From NCBI GenBank assembly GCA_030280995.1, contig JASXTE010000017.1, positions 8,885,998-8,949,997 of the forward strand: 64,000 nucleotides of DNA. The letters run 5' to 3'. Source of the DNA: Hemileia vastatrix (Eukaryota > Basidiomycota > Pucciniomycetes > Pucciniales > Zaghouaniaceae). Shown one piece after another: positions 52,285-63,439 of this stretch (within the stretch, counting starts at the first letter, position 1; every line of letters starts with the position of its first letter). The position numbers and the translations under genes are program-made. A model generated the notes under the pieces. It was not told where the DNA came from. It did no database searches and saw nothing but the letters and a program-made list of their open reading frames with translations.

Positions 52285-54332
52285 ATTATTTTTTCGTACT
52301 CTCCCAATTTTCAAGTTCCTTGTTTTTTTCACTTGTGTTATTTTCATGTTCCATGTTTTATTCACTTGTGTTGGTTATTTTTTTTTGCATAACTAAAATT
52401 TTGAATTTGCTGTAATTCTCTTTTTTGAATGTCTCATTTGTTTCATTTCATCAGCTCAACATGAAATCACATATTTTCTGCAATTGCATAATTTTTCACT
52501 GTTTCATTTTTTCATTCATCCCTCATATCCATTTCCTCCTATCCTCAAACATCTCTCAAATATTTTCAATTCCTCTATTTTCTCATCTCATCTCTCCAGG
52601 TAAGTCATTTTTTTACTTATTTTTTATTTTTTTACTTTCTAATAATTTATTTATTCTGCTTTTTTTTGTCCTTTTTTTTCTTCTTTATTTTTTGTCCTGT
52701 AAGTGCTTTTTTTTTGGTTTTCAAGGTTAGACTAATTCTGGTTTTTTTGTTTTATCTTTTTTTTCTCCCTCCATCATCCCCCTTTCCCCCCTCCTTGCCT
52801 GCCTCCATACCCTCCTTTCTTTCCTTCTTGGCCACCTCAAGTCCCCCCCTTTACCCCCTCCATCATCCCCCTTTTCCCCCTCCTTGCCTGCCTCCATACC
52901 CTCTTTTCTACCCTTCTTGGCCACCTCAAGTCCCCCCTTTACCACCTCCATCATCCCCCTTTCCCCCCTCCTTGTCTTCCTCATTACCCCCCATTCTCCC
53001 CTCCTTGGTCACCTCAACTCCCCCCTTTAATCCCACCTTGCCCACTTCAACCCCCCCTTTACCCCTTCTTTATGCCCCCCTTTACCCCCTCCTTGCCTGC
53101 CTCAAACCCCCCCTTCACCCCCCTTCACCCCCTCAATCCCACCTCAAACCCCCCCCCCAAAGCCCCCCACACACCCCCCAGGACCTAATTATTGAATAGT
53201 TACCAATTTGATAAGTAGGTCCGGGGGGGTGTGTGCAGGGGTTTGAGGTGGGTCTGAGGGGGTAAAGGGGAGGCTTAAGGTGGCTAAGGAGGGGGTGAGG
53301 CGGGGGTTTGAGGCAGGCAAGGAGGGGGTAAAGGGGGTGTAAAGAAGGGGTAAAGGGGGACTAAAGGGGGGGTTGAGACAGGTGAGGATGGGTTAAAAGG
53401 GGGGTAAAGGGGGGTAAAAAAGGGGCAAAGGGGGGTTAAAGGGGGTTAAAGAAGGGGTAAAGGGGGGTTAAAGGGGGGTAAAGAAGGGGTAAAGGGGGGT
53501 TAAAGGGGGGGGGGGTTTGAGGCGGGCAAGGAAAGGATTTAAGGGGGGGTTGAGGTGGTAAAGAGGGGGTAAAGGGGGGTTTTGAGGTGGGAAAGGAGGA
53601 GTTAAAGGGGGGTTTGAGGTGGGCAAGGAAGAGTTAAAGGGGGGGACTTTTTGGGGGGCATTTTGAAGCAAGAAAAAAAAGACTAATCTCTGCTTTTTAA
53701 TTTTTTTTTACAGAATTTTTTTTCTTTCCCTTAGTTCCTGCAAATTTCCCCCTGTCTCCAAAATAAATCAGGTAATTTTTTTTATTTGTGTTTGTTTTTG
53801 CAAATAATTAATTATTCTGAAATTCACTGAATTCAATTTTCTTTAATTTTATTTTAATAAATTGGATTTAATGACATTAAGTGGTATTTCCAATAGCAGG
53901 TAAGTAATATTTATTTATTTATTTTTTATTTATTTATTTTTTTTTTGAAATCAAATTTATTGAATTTATTTTAAATTTTTTTTTTTTACTTTTTTTTTTT
54001 TGGTGAATTTGTTTGTTGTTTCAAGAATTTTATCAGGTATTTCAAAAAATCATTCAGGATTTATTTTTATTTTTATTTTTTTGCAATTTATTTAACTTTT
54101 TTTTTTCTAGGATATTACCTGGTATTTCAATCATAATTCAGGTTTTTATTTTGAATTTTTATTTTTTTCAAAATTTTTTACTGATTTTTTTGAAATTTTT
54201 TTTTTTTTACCAAAAAAAATTATTTCTTTTCAATTATTTTACTGAAATTTTTTATTGTTAATTTTTTTTAACAAATTTATTTTATTTTTATTATTATTTT
54301 TGTTTTATAATTTTTTTTTCTGGGACATTACT
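52285..54332 (+). other. Harbinger-4 region upstream of the dioxygenase
   Basis: The first 350 bp match the inverted Harbinger-1 stretch 15530-15700, ending CATCTCTCCAG/GTAAGTCATTTTTTT near 52600, a likely 5' UTR exon with an intron donor. Then comes the C/G-rich inverted repeat (listed separately), followed by T-rich sequence with several AGGTAA and CAGGTATTTC words (53770-54140). I see no coding gene in it. Confidence 0.5.
52764..53650. repeat. 890-bp C-rich/G-rich inverted repeat
   Basis: About 420 bp of C-runs (CCCCCTCCTTGCCTGCCTC and CCCCTTTACCCC words) are followed by a roughly 38-bp AT-rich centre and about 430 bp of G-runs with the complementary words. The innermost arms are CACACACCCCCC-AGGACCT and AGGTCC-GGGGGGGTGTGTG around 53165-53245. 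It could form a long hairpin, G-quadruplexes or triplex DNA. It is unlike anything else in the window and absent from Harbinger-1 and -2. Confidence 0.85.
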
Positions 54333-56890
54333 ATGGAAAAGTTAACTTGCTCATCTTCATTATCATCAATTTCTTCTGAATCATCTTTATCCTCTCTTTC
54401 TTCCTTGTTTTCAAATCTTGAAAGCTCCAAGAAAAACCATCAAATATATTCAACTTCTTCTTCTTTATATTTACCTTCTTCTATCTCTTCAATGTCCTTC
54501 AATTTTATTCCTTCTCCCAATCAATCTGAGCTTTCCTGACCAGAAAATAAAAAGCAGAAGATCATGTAACCAGCTAAAGAATCAAGCAATTCAATGAAGA
54601 AACTTTATCAAAATAGAAAATTGATTGGGATGAAGATATTTTTCAAAACATTCTGTAGACATTTGGACAAACTCAAATTTTATAAGACTTCAATATCAAA
54701 TCTTAAGAAATTTTTTTTTTACAAAAACATCAAAAACCTTAAAGAAGGCAATATAGATCTTATTGTTGCAGTTTTCAATAATGGATACAAACCTCAATTC
54801 ATCTTAGAAGTTCATTCATTTAATGGGAAAAAGGATGAAGTTTTTTGCCAGCTTTCTGATTTAATTTCTACTCTCAATCAAATGGCTTTGGTTCAACAAC
54901 CCTTATCAAATAAAAATCTGATTTCTGGTGTCATGAAAGGTTTTGGTTGGCAACCAGGATATGATCAAGGAGTTACTTTTGGTATGTAAAATTTTTTTTT
55001 ATTATAAGAAATTTTTAATTTTGTCATATATTTCATGAATTTATTCTTTATTGAAAAATTTGAAACTGGAGAAAATTGATGAAGATCTGAAACAATGGAA
55101 TTCTTTAGGATAATTTAATATTTTCTTGGAAAATTGATTTAAAAAATTATGTATTCAAGCTTTTCAAAAAAACCATCAACTTGCTTTAGAATCTTGTTTA
55201 CCAAATTGGTCTGATCCTGAATGGGAAGAAGAAATAAATGCTTATCTTTTTTGTTTTAATGTTATTGTCAGCCAGGCTATTCCAGGAGTCCAGTAAATGA
55301 TATGTTAACTTATAGGACCTGAAAGAGGGCGTATGAATTATATTTAATGTATATAAATTAATATTTTATTGCATAATAAAATTATATAAATATCTTATTA
55401 CATATAAGTGCTATATTGATTTTATTGTTTATATAAATTTTATACATTTAAATTAAACATAATATATTTTATATTATACAAATAATGGCGCATTTTTATG
55501 TATTTAATAATTATAAATTAGTATTTAATTAATTGAAAATATATATTATAATTATAAGTGTAAAATTGACTTATAATATAATTAAATTAATTATTTACAT
55601 TTATATATTAAATTACATCTTTCATATAGTATTAAACAATAAGTAATGACGCTTCTTTTGACCCTTAAATTGTGTCAGGAAGAAAATTAAATAAATTATA
55701 ATACTTATTTTATAAAATAGTATTATAATTTCTCAAATTAATTTAATTAATGGTTTCAGTTAACTAGTATTTAACTACATAAGTGAAAACAATTAAATTA
55801 TATAAACTTATGCTGAATTAAATTGATTGCATACCTTGTTGCGTCAAAACATGTCAATTGTTTCACTTAGAAATACTGAAAACAGATTGTATTACTTGTT
55901 TTGATTTGTTTTTCCCATAGTTAGTAGATCACATGGTTGTTTAGTTACTTATGAATCTATAGAAACTAATTTGGGGAATTTGGGATGGGAATTTTACAGT
56001 CTTAACTGGGATACTTGTTATTTTTCATATATTTTTCTCTTAGTTACTATGTTAAAAATGTCTACTCTTATCTTTTTGTTTTACTTCATTACTCTTTTGT
56101 ATATAGTCATTTGTAGCGCTTCAGGGGACCATTTCCTATAAAAGGGCCTTGGATAATTCCCTGTAGAGGCATCACTTACTATACACTCAACAACTTAAAT
56201 ATAATTTTATCACGTTTATTATTATTTTTATTAGTATTAAAATCTAATTAAAAATTCTATATAATAATTAAAAGGTTGCCTTAAGTCTGATAGTGATCAA
56301 AGTGTTTGCCGCGCAGAACCCTTACTTTAAATAATATTATTATTAATAAAGCCTCAATTTTTGCATCTCTCAAGTTACTCATTGTTGCTTTTCTTTTAAA
56401 TAAACTAAATAATCTATTATATTTTATTTCTTTTATTTTTCTCCTTGTCCTCCTCCACTTCTCCCCTTTTCCTTACCTTCTTCTAGACGATTGACCGACA
56501 GTTATCATCACTTATAAAGGATTCTACAATAATGTTCATCTAGATAAACATGATAAGAATTGTCTAAAATTTGGAATTTTCTCTTATATTAATCCAGAGA
56601 CTGGTGTTCCTATTCCATCACCCTCTTCTGATGAGGGACATGGCCTTTATTTTCCTGACCATAAATGTATTATTGATTTTGGTACTACCAATGAAATAGT
56701 TGAGGCTATATGGAGTTCTTCTCAACATTGGCATCAAACAACTAAAGCAACTCCAACTTTAGTTTCTTGTCAAGAATTTACCCATTTTGGCTGTTCATTC
56801 CAAATAAATGAAGGTCTAATTAATCATATTAATAATCAAAAAAATTAGATAAAAAAGCTGTTCTTAGTAGATCTGTCAAGTATGGTAACT
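54333..56890 (+). pseudogene. Harbinger-4 Tet-like 2OG-Fe(II) dioxygenase gene, split by a solo LTR
   Basis: A Ser-rich N terminus (ATG 54333) is followed, after a stop at 54538, by a conserved-looking segment (KFYKTSISNLKKFF...DLIVAVFNNGYKPQFILEVHSF...GFGWQPGYDQGVTFG, 54594-54980) with a possible donor GTATGT. A helical exon follows (QAFQKNHQLALESCLPNW, near 55150-55260). The solo LTR interrupts after NVI. The catalytic domain resumes at 56501: HxD in HLDKHD, GIFSYINPETG, GHGLYFPDHKCIIDFG, distal His in WHQTTKATP, and FGCSFQINEG. A shift in an A-run at about 56840 alters the last 15 residues. This copy gives the fullest view of the gene. Confidence 0.75.
55266..56500 (+). repeat. Solo LTR of a Gypsy-3-related family (1235 bp)
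   Basis: Begins TGTCAGCCAGGCTATTCC, like the Gypsy-3 LTR, and ends GACCGACA. It is flanked by a perfect GTTAT duplication (55261-55265, 56501-56505). Contains TATAAAAGGG near 56137. No internal element sequence is present, so it arose by LTR-LTR recombination. Confidence 0.9.
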
Positions 56891-57054
56891 AAAATACTAT
56901 AAAAATTTTTCTATCATTAAATATTTTCTTACAATTTTTTTTTCTTGTTTTTTGCTGTTTTATTGATTTTTTTATTTTTTTTTTATTTTTTATCTTTTTT
57001 AATTTTTTTCAATTTTCCTTTTTGTTTTCCTTTTTAATTTTTTTCATTTAAATT

Positions 57055-57600
57055 TGAATTTTTCTCTTCCAATTAATTTTTAAAGATACATCAAGATAGA
57101 TCACTATTTTTATATAATGGTGGATCTTGCCTTAGGCCATTCTACTGGCTATTATATAAAATAGGAAAACTTGATTCGGACTGGTGATAATAAATAATTG
57201 GTTGTAGAAATTTTCAATTTTAATTTTTTTTCATTTAATTTTGGATTTGTCTCTTCCAATTATTTTTTAAAGTTACATCAAGATAGATTACTATTTTATA
57301 TAATGGTGAATCTGGCCTTAGGTCTTTCTACTGGCTATTATATAAAGTAGGAAAATTTGATTGGGACTGGTGAAAATAATTGGTTGTAGAAATTTCCATT
57401 TTAATTTTTTTCATTCAACTTTGGATTTGTCTCTTCCAATTATTTTTTAAAGTTACATCAAGATAGATTACTATTTTTATATAATGGTGCATCTGGCCTT
57501 AGGTTATTCTACTGGCTATTATAAAAAATAAGAAAACTTCATTGGGACAGGTGAAAATAATTTGTTGTAGAAATTTTCAATTTTAATTTTCTTTCCATTT
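57055..57600 (+). repeat. Three tandem about 180-bp repeats in Harbinger-4
   Basis: Each has CTCTTCCAATTATTTTTTAAAG, TACATCAAGATAGAT, a word CTTAGG...TCTACTGGCTATTAT, and GGTTGTAGAAATTT. Units start near 57060, 57245 and 57420. They lie downstream of the dioxygenase stop and next to the hairpin repeats. Confidence 0.8.
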
Positions 57601-57624
57601 GATTTCTTTGATTCAATAAATTGC

Positions 57625-57960
57625 AGGGGGAGGGTATTGCCAAATTTTCATATCAGACTTTAAAAAAAAATTTGACTTGAAAATTTGGTGATACCCTTCC
57701 CTTAATTCAAGAAAATACTGGGGGGGTATTGCCAAATTTTCATATCAGACTTAAGAAAAAATTTGACTTGAAAATTTGATGATACCCTTTCCTTAATTCA
57801 ATAAAATACTGGGGGGGGGTATTGCCAAATTTTCATATCAGACTTAAAACAAAATTTCATATAAGACTTGCAAAATTCTTTACTTGAAAGAATTTTGGTG
57901 ATACCCAACCCTTAGTTCAATCAAATTCAGGGGTGGGATTGGGAAATTTTCAAATTTGAC
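57625..57960 (-). repeat. Hairpin tandem repeats of Harbinger-4 (about 4 units)
   Basis: Units of about 85-105 bp with GGGGGTATTGCCAAATTTTCATAT and GGTGATACCC arms near 57625, 57720, 57810 and 57930. They are the counterpart of 13226-13630 in Harbinger-1, in inverted orientation and again between the two convergent genes. Confidence 0.75.
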
Positions 57961-58152
57961 TTGAAAATTTAAACTAAAAAAGAATTTTGAACATTAAAAA
58001 ATCTTGAAAATTTTATTTAAAAGTGAATTTATAACATTAAAATATGAAAAATTAAACTAATGATGGATAGAATAAAAAAATACAGGAAATTAAGATAAAA
58101 ATTTATGTACAATTAATTATGAACAGTTGAATTTTGAGATAAATAAAACAAA

Positions 58153-59601
58153 CTAGTCATCAAACAATTTAGTTAAACATTGAATTTCCACAACACATTT
58201 ATTAGCTTTAACACATTCTATCAAGAAATCTTTCTTTTTGGAATTTTCTTCACGATCAAGCTTATATTTCATCTGTTCCATGATGTTTTGATGCTCTAGT
58301 AATTTCTCCTCTCTCTTTGATTTTTCAATACTTAGAGATAACTTGAATTTCTTCTCCTCCAAGTTTTGTGCCCTATCATCCTTATGTAAAGAAAGTTTGT
58401 ACTTCCTCTCCTCCAAGTCTTGTGCCCTATCATCCTTCTGTAAAGAAAGTTCATTCTTCCTCTCCTCCAAGTCTTGTGCCCTATCATCCTTCTGTGAAGA
58501 TATTTCAAACTTCTTCTCTTCCAAATCATGTACCCTGTCATCCCTCCTTAAAGAGAGCTTGTATTTTTGCTTTTCAAACTTTAGAGTCTCTTTAGAAACT
58601 TCCACTTGTTCTAGAGTGATAAGAAATATTAACAAAAATTAGAAGAAAATCAGAGTAAAGTATTAAGAGGTTTGGTATCACTTAACAGCATAACATTTCT
58701 CCAAAAATTCTTTGATAGAAGAAAAAGGGGTTTGAGATAAAGTATCACTTTTCCTTCTTCTTTGAGAGTGGAAATTTAGACTACTTGAAGCCCTTTGATT
58801 TTTGTTCAAAGTCACATTTGCCTTCTTATCATTGTTACTGGCTTCTGACTCAGTTGATTAAGGCTCCTGCATTTGTTCTTCAGCCTATTTAGAAATAAGA
58901 AAATGTAAATAAAAAAAAGAATTGGTAAGATAAAAGAAAAAAAACCATACTTGAGTTAGATCAGGTTGTTTTATATCACCATTAGGATCTATTGAAAAGA
59001 TATCTTGATTTGTGGAAGTTAAATGTGGGGAGGCTTGAGTAGAAGAAGAAGGGGAAAGATTTCATTCAACATCATGTTTGAAGACAGAATCTTCACCATC
59101 CAACATGTTTGTGGGATTAATATCAGCTCGCTCTTCAAAAATAGCATCCATCTATTTAAAGTAAGGACATAAAGAATCAAGTTTATCATCTATGGATTTG
59201 ATGCCCTTAATTATATCAAGGTCAGTAATACCAAAACTAGTAGAAGATGAAAGAATTTTTGCCTTCTTGTATTTGGCTTGATAATTCTTGAAGCTTTCAG
59301 ACATCTGTTTAGGTAAAAGATCTATCTTTCTCTTGGTCTTATTCTGTAATTTGTTGGCCATTAGAAGATAAACATTAGCTTTTGATGCTGGGGGCCATCC
59401 TACTTTAGTTGCATTTTTGGTACCAAAACAAGAATCATAGTTAGATTTAGTTTTCAGCCAGTTGACAAGAATGAGATGATCATCTTTTTTTAATTGAATG
59501 GGCTTTGATTTCTCAGCTTAGCGGGGGAAAGATGGAGTAGTGTGATTTGAAGAACAAATGGGGGTAGGCTGCCTTTGAGAATTTCTATGATGACAGGGCA
59601 T
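58153..59601 (-). pseudogene. Harbinger-4 Myb/SANT-like gene, nearly complete
   Basis: ATG 59601 (MPCHHRNSQRQPTP). There is a TAA at 59518-59520, after FPR, and a few more stops in exon 1 and the linker, but the order matches Harbinger-1. Exon 3 is 58610-58153, open, with acceptor CTCTAG at 58616-58611. It encodes four 18-residue repeats (LSLQKDDRAQDLEERKYK type), one more than Harbinger-1, then EQMKYKLDREENSKKKDFLIECVKANK to the natural stop. The donor before exon 3 reads GTTAAGTG instead of GTAAGTG. Confidence 0.8.
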
Positions 59602-59910
59602 CTTAAGATAATTGAAGATGAAAAGGAGCAAAAACAAGTAGATGAGATGGAAAGGTGTTTGGAATGGAGAGAATATACAGGATGAGATGAGAATGGGAGT
59701 GAGAAACAAGGTAGAAGGCATATCCAGAGAGTAGTCAAAGATGTGGTTATGAAAAATTGAGTAGAAAAATGTTGGATAAGAGGTCAACTTTGACACGTAT
59801 AATGTCTAATAACCCAATTATTAGCAAAAATAATTGCAGAAGATAATTGGGGTATAAGGATTTTTATCTGCAATTAATTTAATTTCAGATCAGTCAACTT
59901 TGATACCCCT

Positions 59911-62900
59911 TATTAAGGCTATATGAGGAAATTAATTATTAGTCAAATTCATCTGAAAAGACCATAGTCTTTTAAATGAAATTAACAAAAATATTAAAGC
60001 CATGGATCCAAAAATGAATTTTGAACTATAGAAAGAAAGAATTTTGTATAAATACCAAATTCATTAACAGATTTAGTAGTATCTAGTCTTAAAAATACTT
60101 ATAACACATCTGCTTTTATTAATATCTGTAATGATGTTTCACTATATCATAGATATGAACTAAGAAGTAATGTGCATGAGTATCAGCAACAAAATGGCAA
60201 TCAAAAATCTGGTTATAAAAATCAAGATAAAATTGTAAACCCTTCTGCACCTATTTTCCTATAGAAATATGCAACAATTACTTGTGTAAAATGTGGAAAG
60301 CAATGGCAGAAAGGCCATGTTTGTGATAAAAAGATAAATCTTTTAGAAAAAATTGAGCCTGAAGAGTCTAAAGGTTCTTGTGAATAATCAGATGTAAAAA
60401 GTTATATTTCTTATGAACAAGAAAATGACATCTTTGTATTAGAACATGATATCCAATATGTAAATAAGGATTTAACTATGATGCATGGAATATTTTCTAA
60501 TATTGAGGATGGAAAAGTCATAACGGATCTCACAAATAATTCCATAGTCATTACACCAATCAAAATTCCTGTTTTAATAAATGGAGGAAGTCCAGAGGTG
60601 ATCTTAGACTCAGGAGCTGGTGGAAGTCTTTTATCTTTATCAGCTCTAAAGAAAATAGATTATGATTATGAGAAGAAATGAAAAGCTGTATCTTCAGGAA
60701 ATTAGAGAGGATATGGGTCAATATTAAACCCTGTAGGTAAATATTCTACATTATTTTTCTTCAAACATACTCATGGGTATGTAATAGCAGCTTGTACTTT
60801 TATTTTTATGAAAAATAATAGTTTAAGTAGCTGGTTTATAATGGGGAATGATATTCTAGCAAAATTTGGAATAAAATTAGACCCAGAAAATCAAGGCTTT
60901 ATAATGGGAAATAATGGTAAAAGTAGATTTAAAATAATTTCAGCTTCTCCAAAAACCTTCCCATATATTGATTCTTATAATAATTTAATTCAATTTAAAG
61001 GAAGAGATTCAGAAGAAATGCTTCAACTTGATGAGGAAAGTTTGAAAGCTGATTTTGGTAAACAATTGAATGAATCAGAAAAAGAAGAAGTCATAAACCT
61101 AGTGAAATTCTTTCCAATGTCTTTTCCACATGGTAAACATGAGTTAGGATTAGTTTTCAATCATGAAATGAATCTACAATTAACTTGTGGATTGGACAAG
61201 ATTTCTCCTTGTTTGAAAAAGAAGCCTTATCCTGCTTCTCCTATAAAAAGGAAAGATATTGAGGATAATATCTTAACACTTTTAAATTTTAATATCATTA
61301 AAAAAGTGGATGTCACTCCTAAATATTGTGTGATTTCACCTGACCTTATATCTTATGAAGAAGATAAAGCTAGACTATGTGGAGATTACAGAGCATTAAA
61401 TACCTATACATTTGATGATATTTATCCTTTACCAAGAATAAATTCAATACATGTGACTTTACAAGGTGAAAAATATATCAGCTGTCTAGATGGAAACAAA
61501 GGATATCATCATATTCCTGTACAGAAATCATCACAAAAAAATTTTTATAATTGTGACTCATAAGTGAATTTATAAATATAAAAGCATTTCCTTTGGACCA
61601 AAAAATGCTCCTTCTGCATTTCAAAAAGTAATGGATAACACTTTTCATCAAGAAATTATGTTAGGATGGTTAATGGTATACATTGATGATATCATTAGTT
61701 TCTCAAAAACTTTTAAGGAAAACATAATTTACCTATCTAAGGTCTTTAAGAAGATGGATGATATCAATATGACTTTGGCTCTTGAAAAGTGTAAATTTGG
61801 TTTTTATTCTTTAAAAGTTCTAGGCCATGATGTTTCAGGGTTACAAATATGAGTTGATCAAAACAAAGTAGCAGCCATACAGAACATTGGTGTGCCTCCC
61901 TCTGTTGACCAAATTCAATCCTTTCTAGGTATATGTGGTTACTATAGACAGTATATAAAAAATTACCAAGTAATTACTTCACCTTTAGCAAATCTGGTTA
62001 GGAAAGATGTTGCTTTTATCTGGAATGATGAAAGACAAAAAGCTTTTTACACTCTGAAAAAATGTTTAATAACAACACCTATTTTAAGATTACCTGATTT
62101 TACTAAACTTTTTGTATTATATACAGATGCAAGGTTTTTAGGGTTAGGAGCTGCACTTCTTCAAAAAAAAAAGTGATGAAGGAGAAGGTTTTAGAAGTAG
62201 TAATATGCTATATTTCAAGAACCTTGAGACCAAGTGAATTGAAATATGGTGCAACTCAGTTGGAGTGCTTAGCAGTATTATGGGCTTTTGATAAGTTGCA
62301 TTACTATTTAGAGCACCAAAAAGTTGAGTTGATAACTGATTTCAGTGCTGTAAAATTATTTTTAAATATGAAAACATCAAACAGACATATTTGTAGGTGG
62401 CAGCTTGCAGTTCAAGAGTATAGAGAAAGAATGACTATTATTCATAGAGCTGGTTTATTACACTATAATGTTGATATGCTATCAAGACTCCCTTTACCAA
62501 ATGATAATTCCAATCCTGCTTTTGTGTCTGAACAAAATATAATTCATATTTTTGATGCGTATATAGTGGGTATGGAAGATGAATGAATACAAATTATTCT
62601 TGAATCATGTAAAGATGATGGAAATTTGAAAACATTATCAACAATCCTTCATGACCCCAAAAAATGCATCACTCCAACCTTTGATAAAAAATCTACCAAT
62701 TAAGTATCAAAAGGCTTTGGAAAAAGGAGAATTTTGAATAAAAGATGACTTCATAGACTATGGAAGAAAACTAAGTAATGTAATAGTTATCTCTTCATCA
62801 ATGAAGGAAATTATTCTTAAATTTTGTCATGATGACATATTAGCAAGGCACTTTGACCTGGAAAAAACCATTATTATATTGATAAATACTGCTTGGTGGG

Positions 62901-63172
62901 CTACTATGTCTGAAGATGCAAATCAACATGTTGATTCTTGTGATTCTTACCAAAAATCTAACAAATTAACTGGTAGAAGAGCAGGATTAATGTAACAAAT
63001 TGAAGGTCTAAATGCACCACGGTAAATAATTAACATGGATTTTGTAACTGGTCTTCCAACAGCAGAAAAATATAATTTTAACTGCTTTTGGGTAATAGTA
63101 GATAGATTTACAAGAATGTGTAAATTTATTCCAATCCATAAAGATGTTTCTACTAAGTAATTGGCTTTTTTA
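59911..63172 (+). pseudogene. Gypsy-4, decayed Ty3/gypsy gag-pol lacking both ends
   Basis: Starts within gag at the composite Harbinger border (GGCTATATGAGGAA, matching QRQYEEARY of Gypsy-3) and runs to the integrase. Readable blocks are the capsid end (KLTKILKAMDPKM, 59980), zinc knuckle CVKCGKQWQKGHVC (about 60280), protease LDSGAGGS (60607), RT (60808-61563, YIDDIISFSK near 61685), RNase H (61892-62586) and integrase finger (CDSYQKSNK, one Cys lost, near 62935). It stops after STK-stop-LAFL at about 63172. Many stops and frameshifts make it the oldest gypsy copy. The 5' half, including the spliced-ORF region, is not in the window. Confidence 0.85.
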
Positions 63173-63272
63173 CAGTGTACTAACAACTTTTGAAATCCAC
63201 CAGTGTTGGGGCTAGTGTGTTTCAGAAATCCACAATTAGATAAGTGCAGATTTGCCAGAACTGACACCCCCT
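63173..63272. mobile_element. Harbinger-like terminal remnant truncating Gypsy-4
   Basis: The right edge reads CTGACACCCCCT followed by ATT. This is similar to the family terminus GATACCCCCT and its ATT flank, and CTAGCCCCAACACTGGTGGA lies inside, like the subterminal hairpin of Harbinger-1. The left end is not identifiable. It is probably a short fragment or a small non-autonomous element. Confidence 0.4.
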
Positions 63273-63356
63273 ATTATGATTTTTATACATACAGGAGTTA
63301 ATAGTACCTTTACTAATATGTCTATTCAATTGTTGCCTTTACCCTTCTCTCTGGGC

Positions 63357-63384
63357 TTGCTTCATAATATATAATATGAAGCAA
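63357..63384. terminator. Near-perfect palindrome downstream of SPT8
   Basis: TTGCTTCATA and its complement TATGAAGCAA flank an AT-only centre. It lies 56 nt beyond the SPT8 stop, in the expected 3' UTR, and could influence 3'-end formation. The role is only suggested. Confidence 0.3.
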
Positions 63385-63439
63385 ACCATGGTATGTTTGC
63401 ACTGCCATATAAACTGTGAGCCAATTATCCAATATTCTT

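Larger units (their letters stand above)
49835..59910. mobile_element. Composite Harbinger-3/4 with two 5' ends in inverted orientation
   Basis: The left end (AGGGGGTATCAAAGTTGAC, 49835) and right end (GTCAACTTTGATACCCCT, to 59910) are both the Myb/SANT-side end of the family. Harbinger-3 is a 5' fragment (49835 to about 51017). It is joined to an inverted Harbinger-4 that starts about 75 bp inside its 3' terminus at about 51018. TAT flanks both sides (49832-49834, 59911-59913), so the composite may have moved as a unit, although a 3-bp A/T match is weak evidence. The right side lies in Gypsy-4 gag. Confidence 0.7.

Noticed and set aside
52666..53199. 177-codon Pro/Ser-rich ORF
   Set aside because: It is a by-product of the C-rich repeat, where stop codons are rare. 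There is no start context or conserved motif.
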